Shown here in pieces: positions 26,343-34,665 of a stretch of 56,544 nt of DNA. The notes beneath the pieces were generated by a model. It ran no database searches. It was given only the letters and a program-made list of their open reading frames with translations, and had not been told where the DNA came from. This stretch comes from Bradyrhizobium sp. NAS80.1 (lineage in GTDB: Bacteria; Pseudomonadota; Alphaproteobacteria; Rhizobiales; Xanthobacteraceae). The stretch is taken from assembly GCF_001908205.1 (NCBI RefSeq), contig NZ_LGHL01000114.1:1-56544 (forward strand), read 5' to 3'. Within the stretch, counting starts at the first letter, position 1; each line of letters begins with the position of its first letter. The translations under genes were made by a program, and so were the position numbers.

Positions 26343-26984
26343 ATGCTCAGCGTCCATCATCTCGGCAAGTCGCAGTCCGAGCGCATCGTCTGGCTGTGCG
26401 AGGAGCTGGGAATTCCCTACGAGCTGAAGCGCTACACGCGCGATCCCGCCACCATGCTGGCACCGCCCAACTACAAGGCGCTGCACCCGATCGGGGCGGC
26501 GCCCGTCATCACCGACGGCGATCTCGTGCTCGCCGAGTCCGGCGCCATCGTCGACTACATCATCGCCAAATACGGCAACGGCCGCCTCGTTCTCCGTCCT
26601 GACGATCCTGATTTCGCACAGTTTCTGTACTGGTTTCACTTCGCCAACGGCACGCTGCAAGCCGGCATGGGCCGGCTGATGATCCTGAACAGGCTCAAGC
26701 TCGCAGAGGACAATCCGATGCTGGTCGCGACCAGGGGGCGCGTCGACCGCGCCTTCGATCTGGTCGATGCAAGGGTCCGCTCCGCAGACTATCTGGCGGG
26801 CAATACCTTCACCACCGCCGACATCATGACGGGCTTTTCGCTCACGACGATGCGCTACTTCCAGCCTTACGATCTGTCGCGCTGTCCCAACGTGATCAAA
26901 TATCTCGGTCGCATCGGCGAGCGGGCAGCATATCGGCGGGCGATGGAGAAGGGCGATCCCGACATGGCGTTGCTCTTGAGCTGA
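26343..26984 (+). CDS. Glutathione S-transferase
   Basis: A 213-residue GST. Residues 1-78 are the thioredoxin-like GSH domain: SVHHLGKSQSERIVWLCEELGIPYE, the cis-proline in GAAPVITDG and the ESGAIVDYI GSH-binding Ser. The helical C-terminal domain follows. GGAGG precedes the ATG. The substrate is unknown. It is convergent with the cyclic-nucleotide-binding gene (13 bp between the stops). Confidence 0.92.
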   Translation: MLSVHHLGKSQSERIVWLCEELGIPYELKRYTRDPATMLAPPNYKALHPIGAAPVITDGDLVLAESGAIVDYIIAKYGNGRLVLRPDDPDFAQFLYWFHFANGTLQAGMGRLMILNRLKLAEDNPMLVATRGRVDRAFDLVDARVRSADYLAGNTFTTADIMTGFSLTTMRYFQPYDLSRCPNVIKYLGRIGERAAYRRAMEKGDPDMALLLS

Positions 26985-26997
26985 GTGCGGGCGTCGA

Positions 26998-27804
26998 TCA
27001 AGCGATCCTGTTTGTGGCGGCCGCCCGCTCCGTGGCCAGCTGCTTCTGCAGGCGGTCGATGTTCTGCAGCAGGCGCTGGCTGGTCAGCACCAGGAAGTAA
27101 TAGCCGAACTGCGGATCCTGGAAGTAGATCTCGAGCAGACGGTCATAGGTGATCGTCAGCACGTGTCCGTCCTCGATGCATTCGATCGTTCCAGTGCGCC
27201 GATTGTCCGGTGTGAGGAAGCCGAGCTCTCCCATAAGCGCACCGGGCATAATCTCGACGTTGATCTCCTTGACCAGAAACTTGCCCGTGACGGTGAGGAG
27301 CATCTCGTTGGCTGGATCGCCCAATTTGAAGAGCGTGTCGCCGCGGCGATATTTGCGCTCGGTCATGAACGGCTTGAGCCATTCGATCGACATGTCGCCT
27401 TCGGCGGCATGGCGCGCCTTCTTGACCAGCTTGAGCATCTGCCGCAGGCGCAGGGCGTTGATCGGAAGCAAGAGAAGATAGAGGAGGAAGGTCGCGACGT
27501 TGGCGGTGAGCGCGCCGAAGATGGAGAAGAACACGCAGCCGATCATGTTGGCGACGCGCAGCGGCACCATCGTCCGCATCAAGAGGGTGGCAACGAAGAA
27601 GATGGCGCCGACCGTGGCGAACAGATTGGCCAGGGTGATGTTGTGGACAAAGATGTCCAGCAGCCGATTGAAGATCGCGTCCCAGGTGACGTCGTTTGGA
27701 TCGAGGCCCATCTGGACCAGGATCTTCGCGATTCTGAGGTTATCCGTTGCCGCGTCGAGAATGCGGTCGAGGATCGACGAAATGTCTGCGCTGCCGGACG
27801 GCAT
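26998..27804 (-). CDS. Membrane protein with C-terminal cyclic-nucleotide-binding domain
   Basis: A 268-residue protein. Residues 55-115 contain about three hydrophobic segments (LANLFATVGAIFFVATLLMR, VANMIGCVFFSIFGAL, ATFLLYLLLLPI). Residues 145-255 form a CRP-like cNMP fold with the GALMGELGFL phosphate-binding-cassette-like turn and a following RRTGTIEC segment. The Arg that contacts the cyclic phosphate in CRP is not clearly placed, so ligand binding is uncertain. The layout recalls Popeye-like proteins. There is no HTH, so it is not a transcription factor. GGGGATAA precedes the chosen ATG. Confidence 0.82.
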   Translation of the reverse strand: MPSGSADISSILDRILDAATDNLRIAKILVQMGLDPNDVTWDAIFNRLLDIFVHNITLANLFATVGAIFFVATLLMRTMVPLRVANMIGCVFFSIFGALTANVATFLLYLLLLPINALRLRQMLKLVKKARHAAEGDMSIEWLKPFMTERKYRRGDTLFKLGDPANEMLLTVTGKFLVKEINVEIMPGALMGELGFLTPDNRRTGTIECIEDGHVLTITYDRLLEIYFQDPQFGYYFLVLTSQRLLQNIDRLQKQLATERAAATNRIA

Positions 27805-28372
27805 GGTATTATCCCCGCGTAAGGCCTTCGGTCCTGGTCGGTGTTTCGTATAGCCGAGATCGGATGACGACCGCTTGAATGAAGCCTCCGGCCGTCCTGC
27901 CGCAAGAGGCAAATTTTAACCTGATCAGTGGTTTCGGCAATTGCCCGTTGGTGGTGCGTATGACCCTCGCGTGCACGTGATTCGACGCGCCTTTAGGGCT
28001 TCGGCGTCGTGGACGGACCCGGCCGCCCCGGCGGGGGGCATGGTTGATCTCCGCCTTATGGCTTGAAGGCGGGCTGGATCACCTGCTGATCGACAAGGGT
28101 AAGGTGCCCGCATGCCAAAATCACCGATGTCATGGCGAGCGCGAGGATCGGCGGTGCGATGCGGTCCCGCAATTCTTGGTCCCCGGATCGGGCTCCGAGG
28201 TTCAAACGCCGTCCGGGCCTAGCTTGATAGCCGCGACGGTCTGGTCGTAGACGAACGCCAAATCATGCCTCATTGTGTTTCCGCTCGACCGGCAAATCGG
28301 TCGGGGTCTCGCCTGAACCAAAATGTCAAAAGACACGGGGCGGGGAAATGCGCAGAGGGAGGACGGAATTCC
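27805..28372. other. 568-bp divergent intergenic region without recognised features
   Basis: It lies between the divergently transcribed cNMP-domain gene and acyl-CoA synthetase, so both promoters are inside. Short frames here lack ribosome-binding sites and family similarity. A GCTGGATCACCTG stretch at 28073 resembles the 3' end of 16S rRNA but is isolated. No riboswitch or hairpin of note was seen. Confidence 0.5.
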
Positions 28373-30280
28373 ATGGCGGGCATCCACACGCTCGATCGGC
28401 TGATTGGCGACGACTATCCGGACCTGGCGACGGACGCGGAGGTCCGCGCCTTCGAGCAGGTCCCTTACGCCGATCGCGTCGCTGCCGAGAGCACCTATGA
28501 TGCGATCAAGCTCGGCGCAGCGTGCAATCCCGACGGGGCGGCGATCCAGTTCCTGCAAAATGCCGATCCGGCCGACACGCCGGTCGTGATCACTCACCGC
28601 GACTTCATCGCGCGCGTGACGCAAGCCGCCAACATGTTTCATGCGCTCGGCGCGGAGAAGGGCGACGTCATCAGCTTCATGCTGCCGCTTTTACCCGATG
28701 CCTTCGTGACGCTGTTCGGCGCCGAGGCCGCCGGCATCGCCAATCCGGTCAATCCGCTGCTCGAGCCGCACCAGATCGCCGAGATCCTGGAGGCCGCGAA
28801 TACGAAAATCCTGGTGGCGCTCGGCCCGATGCCGGGCACCGATATCTGGCAGAAGGTCGAACAGATCCGCCCGCAGCTCAAGCACCTCAAGGCGGTCGTG
28901 CAAGTGGCTGGCGGTGGCGATCCCGCCAACGGCATCTATGCCTTCAACGATCTGATCAAGCAGCAGCCGTCCGACCGGTTTGTCAGCGGGCGCAAGATTC
29001 TTGGCAGCGACATCGCCGCCTATTTCCACACCGGGGGCACCACCGGCACGCCGAAGCTGGTGCGACACACCCACGCCAATCAGGTCTATCAGGCCTGGGC
29101 GCTCAATTTGCTGCTGAAGTCGCAGCCCGGTACCAACATGCTGTTCGGCATGCCGCTGTTTCACGTCGGCGGATCGTTGACGCAGGTGCTGCAGACGCTA
29201 TCGGCCGGCGGCTCGCTGGTCGTGCTGTCGCCGGGCGGCTGGCGCAATCCGAATGCGGTGAAGAACATCTGGGGACTGGTCGAGCGGTTCAAGCCGGTGG
29301 CGCTGTCGAGCGTGCCGACGGTGCTTGCCGCAACGCTCGGGGTGCCGCCGGGCAATGCCGACATCTCCAGCCTGAAATATGCCGCGGGTGGTGGTTCTGC
29401 GATCCCCGTCGCCGTTGGCTCCGCGATCCAGGATAAGCTGAAGCTGCCGGTGGTCGAGGTCTACGGCATGACCGAGACATCGAGCGTGCACACGCTCGCC
29501 TATCAGTCGCGGCCGATCCGGCTTGGCTCGGTCGGCCTGCCGATGCCCTACGCGCGCGTGCGCGTCGTGCAGATCGATGCCGACGGCCGCCTGATCCGCG
29601 ATTGCGCGGCGGACGAGATCGGCGTCGTGATCATGGCGGGGCCCGGCGTGTTCGGCGGCTATCTCAACGACGAACACAACAAGGGCGCCTTCGTCGACGA
29701 GGTCTGGGTCAATTCCGGCGATCTCGGCCGGCTGGATGCCGACGGCTATCTCTGGATCACCGGCCGCGCCAAGGACCTCGTGATCCGCGGCGGCCACAAC
29801 ATCGATCCGGCGCCGATCGAGGAGATCATGTTTCGCCATCCCGCCGTCGGCTTCGCCGCGGTGGTCGGCCAGCCCGACGCCTATGCCGGCGAATTGCCGG
29901 TGGGTTACGTGCAGTTGAAGCCGGGCGCGACCGTCGAGTCAGGCGAGCTCGAAGCGTGGGTGCGCGAGCGCACGCCGGAGCGCGCCGCCGTTCCGGTTCA
30001 GGTCATTCCCATCGATCCGATGCCGGTGACCGGCGTCGGGAAGGTGTTCAAGCCGCAACTGCGCTGGGACGCGGCGCAGCGCGTCTTCGCCAAGGTGCTG
30101 GCGCCGCTCGTCGCGCGCGGCATCGATTGCAAGGTGAAGGTCGGCGCCCATGGCAGCCACGGCTCGATCGCCATCGTGACGCTTACGGGCCTGCCGGCCG
30201 ACCAGCGCGAGGTAATTGCGGGCGAGGTGCACACGCTGCTCGCGCCATTCGTGATGCGGCACGAGGTGGTGCAGGCGTAA
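28373..30280 (+). CDS. Acyl-CoA synthetase (AMP-forming)
   Basis: A 635-residue ANL-superfamily enzyme activating a carboxylic acid to its acyl-CoA through an acyl-adenylate. The P-loop-like motif is FHTGGTTGTPK, the adenylate motif VYGMTETSS and the hinge segment is around NSGDLGRLDADGYLWITGR. The C-terminal catalytic Lys region reads PVTGVGKVFKPQLR. A further 50 residues after it (CKVKVGAHGSHGS...) extend the standard fold. Substrate class (medium or long chain) cannot be read. GGGAGGA precedes the ATG. A repeat follows the stop. Confidence 0.93.
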   Translation: MAGIHTLDRLIGDDYPDLATDAEVRAFEQVPYADRVAAESTYDAIKLGAACNPDGAAIQFLQNADPADTPVVITHRDFIARVTQAANMFHALGAEKGDVISFMLPLLPDAFVTLFGAEAAGIANPVNPLLEPHQIAEILEAANTKILVALGPMPGTDIWQKVEQIRPQLKHLKAVVQVAGGGDPANGIYAFNDLIKQQPSDRFVSGRKILGSDIAAYFHTGGTTGTPKLVRHTHANQVYQAWALNLLLKSQPGTNMLFGMPLFHVGGSLTQVLQTLSAGGSLVVLSPGGWRNPNAVKNIWGLVERFKPVALSSVPTVLAATLGVPPGNADISSLKYAAGGGSAIPVAVGSAIQDKLKLPVVEVYGMTETSSVHTLAYQSRPIRLGSVGLPMPYARVRVVQIDADGRLIRDCAADEIGVVIMAGPGVFGGYLNDEHNKGAFVDEVWVNSGDLGRLDADGYLWITGRAKDLVIRGGHNIDPAPIEEIMFRHPAVGFAAVVGQPDAYAGELPVGYVQLKPGATVESGELEAWVRERTPERAAVPVQVIPIDPMPVTGVGKVFKPQLRWDAAQRVFAKVLAPLVARGIDCKVKVGAHGSHGSIAIVTLTGLPADQREVIAGEVHTLLAPFVMRHEVVQA

Positions 30281-30298
30281 GCGGTTGGGTCGAAATCC

Positions 30299-30384
30299 GT
30301 AGCCCGGATGAGCAAAGCAACATCCGGGGCAGAGGTGCAATCAACGTGTGCCTTCCCGGGTGTCGCTACGCTCACCCGGGCTAC
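30299..30384. repeat. Intergenic palindromic repeat (GTAGCCCGGAT family), copy 2
   Basis: GTAGCCCGGATGAGCAAAGC ... GCTCACCCGGGCTAC; same family as 9802-9881 and 31598-31675 with some mismatches. It lies between the convergent stops of acyl-CoA synthetase and the M20 amidohydrolase. Confidence 0.85.
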
Positions 30385-30401
30385 AGCCGCGCATGTACGG
30401 C

Positions 30402-31574
30402 CTAGCCCGCCGGCATCCGCGTCTCGACCAGCCGGACCCAGTAGGACGCGCCGTGGCCGAGGATGTTGTCGTTGAAGACATAGGCCGGGTGATGGCACTC
30501 GTTGCCGTCGCCCATTCCGACCAGGACCATCGCGCCGGGGCGCGCCTCGAGCATGAAGGAGAAATCCTCGGCGCCCATCATGGGGATGAACTTGTCGTTG
30601 ACGCGCTCGGCGCCGACGATGTCGCGGGCGACATCGGCGGCGAGGCCAGCCTCGCGCGGATGGTTCATCGTCACCGGATACATCCGCGTGTACACGGTCT
30701 CGGCCGAGCCGCCATAGGCGCGGGCGACGCTGTCTGCGACTTCGCCGATGCGGCGCTCGACGAGATCGCGCACTTCGGGGTCGAGCGTGCGCACGGTGCC
30801 GGCGAGCTCTGCGGTCTCGGGAATGATGTTGAAGGCGGTGCCCGAGTGGAATTGCGTGATCGAGATCACCGCCGACTTCAGCGGATCGACGTTTCGCGCC
30901 ACGATCGACTGCAGCGCGTTGACGATCTGCGAGCCGATCAGCACGCTGTCGACAGCCTTGTGCGGACCCGCGCCGGCGTGGCCGCCCTTGCCGTGGACGG
31001 TGATCTTGATGTTGTCGGAGGACGCGAGCATCGCGCCGGGAGTCGTTGCGAAATGGCCCTCGGGCAGGCCCGGCATGTTGTGCATGCCGTAGACCTCCTC
31101 GATGTTCCAGCGCGTCATCAGGCCGTCGTCCACCATGGCCTTGCCGCCGCCGCCGCCTTCCTCGGCCGGCTGGAAGATCATGATCGCGGTGCCGTCGAAA
31201 TTGCGTGTCTCGGCGAGATATTTGGCGGCACCGAGCAGCATGGCGGTGTGGCCATCATGGCCGCAGGCGTGCATCTTGCCAGGCACCTTGGAGGCGTAAG
31301 GCACGTCGGCGGTTTCCATGATCGGCAGCGCGTCCATGTCGGCGCGCAGGCCAATGGTCTTGCCGGAGGCCGACTTGCGGCCGCGGATCACGCCCACAAC
31401 GCCGGTGCGGCCGATGCCCGTCACCACCTCGTCACAACCGAACTCGCGCAGCTTGTCGGCGACGATGCCGGCGGTGCGGTGGACTTCGTAGAGCAATTCA
31501 GGGTTCTCGTGGAAGTCATGGCGCCAGGCGGCCATTTCGTCGGAGAGGGCGGCAACGCGATTGACGATGGGCAT
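30402..31574 (-). CDS. M20D-family amidohydrolase (hippurate hydrolase/aminoacylase-like)
   Basis: A 390-residue di-metal amidohydrolase that cleaves N-acyl amino acids or similar amides. Metal-site blocks are visible: GLRADMDALPI, MHACGHDGHTAM with Cys and His ligands, the acid-base Glu pair in EEGGGGG, and MGAEDFSFML near the C-terminus. The N-terminal RHDFHENPEL is typical of the family. I chose the ATG with GGAAA upstream rather than the one lying in the repeat. The substrate is unknown. Confidence 0.92.
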   Translation of the reverse strand: MPIVNRVAALSDEMAAWRHDFHENPELLYEVHRTAGIVADKLREFGCDEVVTGIGRTGVVGVIRGRKSASGKTIGLRADMDALPIMETADVPYASKVPGKMHACGHDGHTAMLLGAAKYLAETRNFDGTAIMIFQPAEEGGGGGKAMVDDGLMTRWNIEEVYGMHNMPGLPEGHFATTPGAMLASSDNIKITVHGKGGHAGAGPHKAVDSVLIGSQIVNALQSIVARNVDPLKSAVISITQFHSGTAFNIIPETAELAGTVRTLDPEVRDLVERRIGEVADSVARAYGGSAETVYTRMYPVTMNHPREAGLAADVARDIVGAERVNDKFIPMMGAEDFSFMLEARPGAMVLVGMGDGNECHHPAYVFNDNILGHGASYWVRLVETRMPAG

Positions 31575-31597
31575 GGGGGTTTCCGTTTTTGATTGTT

Positions 31598-31675
31598 GCA
31601 GCCCGGATGAGCGAAGCGACATCCGGGTCTCTGTGCGTGGCTTCCCGGGTATCGCTGCGCTCACCCGGGCTACGG
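31598..31675. repeat. Intergenic palindromic repeat (GCAGCCCGGAT family), copy 3
   Basis: GCAGCCCGGATGAGCGAAGC ... GCTCACCCGGGCTACGG, third copy of the family. It stands between the purB stop and the M20 gene start, which are on the same strand, so it would appear as a hairpin in any read-through transcript. Confidence 0.85.
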
Positions 31676-31683
31676 ACGCGTGC

Positions 31684-32991
31684 TCAGCTCTCGCCGAACA
31701 CGCGCTTGAAGATCGTGTCGACGTGCTTGAGGTGATAGCCGAGGTCGAACTGCTCCTCGATCTCGGCGTCGGTGAGATACTTCTTCACCTCGGTGTCCTT
31801 CTTCAGAAGCTGGAGGAAGTCGCCTTCGCCGCGCCAGACTGGCATGGCGTTGCGCTGCACCAGCTTGTAGGCGTCCTCGCGGCTCGCGCCCTTCTGGGTG
31901 AGCGCCAGCAACACGCGCTGGGAGTGCACGAGGCCGCCGAGGCGGTCGAGGTTCTTCTGCATGTTGGCGGGGTACACCAGCAGCTTGTCGATCAGGCCGG
32001 CGAGGCGCACCAGCGCGAAGTCGAGCGTCACGGTGGCATCCGGGCCCATCATGCGCTCGGCGGAGGAGTGCGAGATGTCGCGCTCGTGCCAGAGCACGAC
32101 GTTCTCCAGCGCTGGCGTCACATAGGCGCGCACCATGCGGGAGAGGCCGGTAAGGTTCTCCGACAGCACCGGGTTGCGCTTGTGCGGCATCGCGGAGGAG
32201 CCCTTCTGTCCCTCCGAGAAGAACTCTTCAGCCTCCAGCACCTCGGTGCGCTGCATGTGGCGGATCTCCACCGCGATGCGCTCGACCGAGGAGGCGATCA
32301 CGCCAAGGGTCGAAAAATACATCGCGTGGCGGTCACGCGGGATCACTTGCGTCGAGATCGGCTCGGGGACGAGGCCCATCGCCTTTGCGACATGCTCTTC
32401 GACGCGCGGGTCGATCTGCGCGAACGTGCCGACGGCGCCGGAAATGGCGCAAGTCGCGACCTCTTTGCGCGCGGCGATCAGGCGCTCCTTGGCGCGCGAG
32501 AATTCGGCATAGGCATAAGCGAGCTTGAGGCCGAAGGTGACCGGCTCGGCATGGATGCCATGGCTGCGGCCGATGGTCGGCGTCATCTTGTGCTCGAACG
32601 CGCGCTTCTTCAGCGCGGCGAGCACCTTGTCGAGATCGGCGAGCAGGAGGTCGGCGGCGCGGGTGAGCTGGACGTTGAGGCAGGTGTCGAGCACGTCGGA
32701 GGAGGTCATGCCCTGGTGGACGAAGCGCGCCTCGGGGCCGACGATCTCGGCGAGGTGGGTGAGGAAGGCGATGACGTCGTGCTTGGTCTCGCGCTCGATC
32801 TCGTCGATGCGGGCGACGTCGAAGGTGGCGTTCTTGGCCTTTGCCCAGACCGTTTTGGCGGCTTCCTTGGGGATCGTCCCGAGCTCGGCCAGTGCGTCCG
32901 CCGCATGCGCCTCGATCTCGAACCAGATCTTGAACCGGGTCTGCGGCTCCCAGATCGAGGCCATTTCCGGGCGGGTATAACGGGGGATCAT
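31684..32991 (-). CDS. purB: Adenylosuccinate lyase
   Basis: A fumarase/aspartase-superfamily enzyme acting twice in purine synthesis: SAICAR to AICAR, and adenylosuccinate to AMP. The 435-residue protein starts MIPRYTRPEMASIW, the bacterial PurB beginning, and contains the signature GSSAMPHKRNP and the catalytic TSSDVLDT and RSHGIHAEP segments. GGAG stands seven bases ahead of the start. It is distant from purCSQL. The preceding stretch (32992-33386) is a long promoter region shared with a small ORF. Confidence 0.96.
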   Translation of the reverse strand: MIPRYTRPEMASIWEPQTRFKIWFEIEAHAADALAELGTIPKEAAKTVWAKAKNATFDVARIDEIERETKHDVIAFLTHLAEIVGPEARFVHQGMTSSDVLDTCLNVQLTRAADLLLADLDKVLAALKKRAFEHKMTPTIGRSHGIHAEPVTFGLKLAYAYAEFSRAKERLIAARKEVATCAISGAVGTFAQIDPRVEEHVAKAMGLVPEPISTQVIPRDRHAMYFSTLGVIASSVERIAVEIRHMQRTEVLEAEEFFSEGQKGSSAMPHKRNPVLSENLTGLSRMVRAYVTPALENVVLWHERDISHSSAERMMGPDATVTLDFALVRLAGLIDKLLVYPANMQKNLDRLGGLVHSQRVLLALTQKGASREDAYKLVQRNAMPVWRGEGDFLQLLKKDTEVKKYLTDAEIEEQFDLGYHLKHVDTIFKRVFGES

Positions 32992-33198
32992 CTGACGACT
33001 CCAGGAAGGTGGGCGGGCGGCCTGAGAGGGCGCGGCACCGGCCAAAATGCTTTTTACGCCGTGATTTAACAGAGCGTGGAGGGCGAAACAAACGGCATGG
33101 GCAAGGTATCGGGGGATGATCGGGCTGGACGGGGACTATTGAGCCCACGGCGGGCCATCGCCCAGCCAACCAGGCGGTGGCGCGGACCGGCCGCAAAT

Positions 33199-33211
33199 AT
33201 TGACTGTCAAT
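33199..33211. promoter_or_regulatory. Perfect short palindrome (possible operator)
   Basis: ATTGAC-T-GTCAAT, a 13-base perfect inverted repeat, 15 bp before a longer one at 33226-33247. It might be a second binding site for the same regulator. It is too tight (three bases between TTGA and TCAA) to be an FNR/FixK box. Confidence 0.4.
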
Positions 33212-33225
33212 CACGGATCATTGAA

Positions 33226-33247
33226 TGACAGATATTGAAATCTGTCA
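33226..33247. promoter_or_regulatory. Operator-like inverted repeat overlapping a -35 element
   Basis: TGACAGAT-ATTGAA-ATCTGTCA is a perfect 8-6-8 inverted repeat. It covers the -35 hexamer of the promoter at 33235-33263, the classical position for repression. The TetR-family gene at 33632 is the obvious candidate regulator; this is inference. Confidence 0.65.
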
Positions 33248-33263
33248 GCGAGACGTGTATATC
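33235..33263 (+). promoter_or_regulatory. Sigma-70-type promoter
   Basis: TTGAAA, 17 bases, TATATC: near-consensus -35 and -10 hexamers with ideal spacing, reading toward the 33-codon ORF and the TetR gene. A transcript would begin near 33270. Confidence 0.6.
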
Positions 33264-33386
33264 CGTTCTGGGACGCTCCGATTGGGCGTCCCGCGGTCAC
33301 CTCCAGGGGGCGCCCGACATCTGAATACCTCTCGGATCGAGGGTCGCTATCGAAGGGCGAGGGCCGTGGATGAGTGGAGATAGAAA

Positions 33387-33488
33387 ATGACGACCGAAAT
33401 CATCAACTTCACCGGCACGATTGGGCACTGGCTCAATTTGCTGGTCGCGCGCCAGATCGCGGCGCAGGCTGCAAAACTGCCTCATTAA
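33387..33488 (+). CDS. Possible 33-residue small protein
   Basis: A short frame, MTTEIINFTGTIGHW to the C-terminal AAKLPH, beginning at an ATG with GGAG seven bases upstream and lying directly behind the promoter at 33235-33263. It is amphipathic, with hydrophobic residues I5, I6, F8, L16, L18, L19, and contains four Ala-rich turns near the end. No family is recognised. It is followed by a palindromic repeat and then the TetR gene, so the three may form one transcript. Codon composition is weak evidence at this length; the promoter and ribosome-binding site are the main support. Confidence 0.45.
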   Translation: MTTEIINFTGTIGHWLNLLVARQIAAQAAKLPH

Positions 33489-33494
33489 GAATTG

Positions 33495-33541
33495 AGCATG
33501 ATCTTGTCGGAAAACCGCTACACACTTTCCCGGATCATGCT
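33495..33541. repeat. Palindromic repeat (AGCATGATC ... GATCATGCT)
   Basis: A 9-base inverted pair with intervening TTGTCGGAAAACCGC. It resembles the element after egtB (15337-15372) and one I recall as widespread in Bradyrhizobiaceae. It lies between the small ORF and the TetR gene. Confidence 0.7.
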
Positions 33542-33631
33542 TGAGGCGAGAGCTTTCCGAGACGACAGGGGCGCTTCGGGAGCAGCTCCGTCGCCGGGTA
33601 ACTGAGCCCTGAACGGGAACATGGTGCTGGC

Positions 33632-34219
33632 ATGAATGAAGCCGTTGTCTTGACGCCGGAGCGGATCCTCGAAGTCACCGAGGACGTGCTCAGGCGCTAC
33701 GGACTTGCCAAGGCCACCGTGGTTGACGTTGCCCGTGCGCTCGATGTGAGCCACGGCAGTGTCTATCGACATTTCCCGAGCAAGGCCTCGCTGCGCGAGG
33801 CCGTCGCCAAACGCTGGCTGGACCGCATCGACGCGCCGTTGCTGGCGATCGTCAAGGAACAGGGACCGGCGCCGGCGCGGCTCGACCGCTGGCTGCGCAC
33901 GCTGTTCGCGGCCAAGCGTTCGCGCGTCCTCGACGACCCCGAGATGTTCGAGACCTATCTGACGCTGGCCCGCGAGGCCTGCGCGGCCGTCAGGTGTCAC
34001 AAGGACACGATGATCGACCAGATCGCGGCGATCCTGTCAGACGGCGTGAAGCAGGGCGTGTTCGAAATGGCCGACGTCAAGGTCACCGCACGCGCGCTGT
34101 TCGACGCCACCAGCCGCTTCCACCACCCGGCTCATGCCGACGAGTGGAAGGATGCCGAGCTGCCGGCGCGCGTCGATGCGACGCTCGCACTATTGCTGCG
34201 CGGGTTGAAGGCGGGTTAA
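33632..34219 (+). CDS. TetR/AcrR-family transcriptional regulator
   Basis: A 195-residue repressor-type regulator. Residues 8-55 are the TetR HTH: ILEVTEDVLRRYGLAKATVVDVARALDVSHGSVYRHFPSKASL is the classical pattern. The remaining part is the helical ligand/dimer domain, with a RFHHPAHADEW segment typical of a YsiA-like TetR subgroup. It may bind the inverted repeats at 33199 and 33226, just upstream of its transcript, and so autoregulate. Effector and regulon are unknown. Confidence 0.92.
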   Translation: MNEAVVLTPERILEVTEDVLRRYGLAKATVVDVARALDVSHGSVYRHFPSKASLREAVAKRWLDRIDAPLLAIVKEQGPAPARLDRWLRTLFAAKRSRVLDDPEMFETYLTLAREACAAVRCHKDTMIDQIAAILSDGVKQGVFEMADVKVTARALFDATSRFHHPAHADEWKDAELPARVDATLALLLRGLKAG

Positions 34220-34243
34220 ACCGCTGCATTCAAAGCGCGCCGA

Positions 34244-34561
34244 TCAACCTCTCGCCTTGTGAAGAGGGGCGCCATTGTGAGCCGGTGGCGAGGACGTTGA
34301 GCGTCCACGCGCGTGGAAGGCCGGGTCGGACGATGGCACAACGGGCGGACTTTCCGGATATACATTGACCGCGATTTCGACGGCGTCCTTTGACCGCTTT
34401 CGAAGGCGGTAGAATGTTAGCTCCTGATCGAGCATGGGGCAGCGGAAGTGGACGACCGCCGTGTCTGGCAGGCGGCAAAGTTCGTCGATGAGCTCGCCTA
34501 CTGTGATGATCGGGGGATGGGCGACTGCCTTGTGATGATCCTTGTGATGACCCTTGCTCAT
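34244..34561 (-). CDS. Hypothetical protein with His-rich N-terminus
   Basis: A 105-residue protein. It opens MSKGHHKDHHK (metal-binding potential), continues with a compact core IITVGELIDELCRLPDTAVVHF and RLRKRSKDAVEIAVNVY, and ends in a Pro/Ser-rich tail. The ATG has GGGAG upstream. I do not recognise a family. It is convergent with the TetR gene and upstream on the same strand is the response regulator terminus is further right, so it is probably its own transcript. Confidence 0.65.
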   Translation of the reverse strand: MSKGHHKDHHKAVAHPPIITVGELIDELCRLPDTAVVHFRCPMLDQELTFYRLRKRSKDAVEIAVNVYPESPPVVPSSDPAFHARGRSTSSPPAHNGAPLHKARG

Positions 34562-34665
34562 GACGTTCTACTCCCTTCACTCTGCTACTAACCGGAACTG
34601 GATGGTCTCCGTTCCAATCCGCCCAGCAGATTGAAAAGCTTCAAGGGAATGCGGCAGCTCTGCTG

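Noticed and set aside
28071..28085. GGCTGGATCACCTG resembling the 3' end of 16S rRNA
   Set aside because: Only about 13 bases match and no other rRNA sequence flanks it; a chance match in an intergenic region.
28044..28250. Short plus-strand frame in the 27.8-28.4 kb gap
   Set aside because: TTG start without ribosome-binding site, no recognisable protein features.
30348..31592. 414-codon plus-strand frame opposite the M20 amidohydrolase
   Set aside because: No ribosome-binding site, shadow composition, and the metal-binding motifs are on the minus strand.
31684..32991. purB considered as a second pcaB because both share the fumarase fold
   Set aside because: The N-terminus MIPRYTRPEMASIW and GSSAMPHKRNP context are PurB-specific; pcaB is separately present at the window end.
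33199..33211. Palindrome considered as an FNR/FixK site
   Set aside because: Spacing between TTGA and TCAA is three bases, not six; it fits a repressor operator better.
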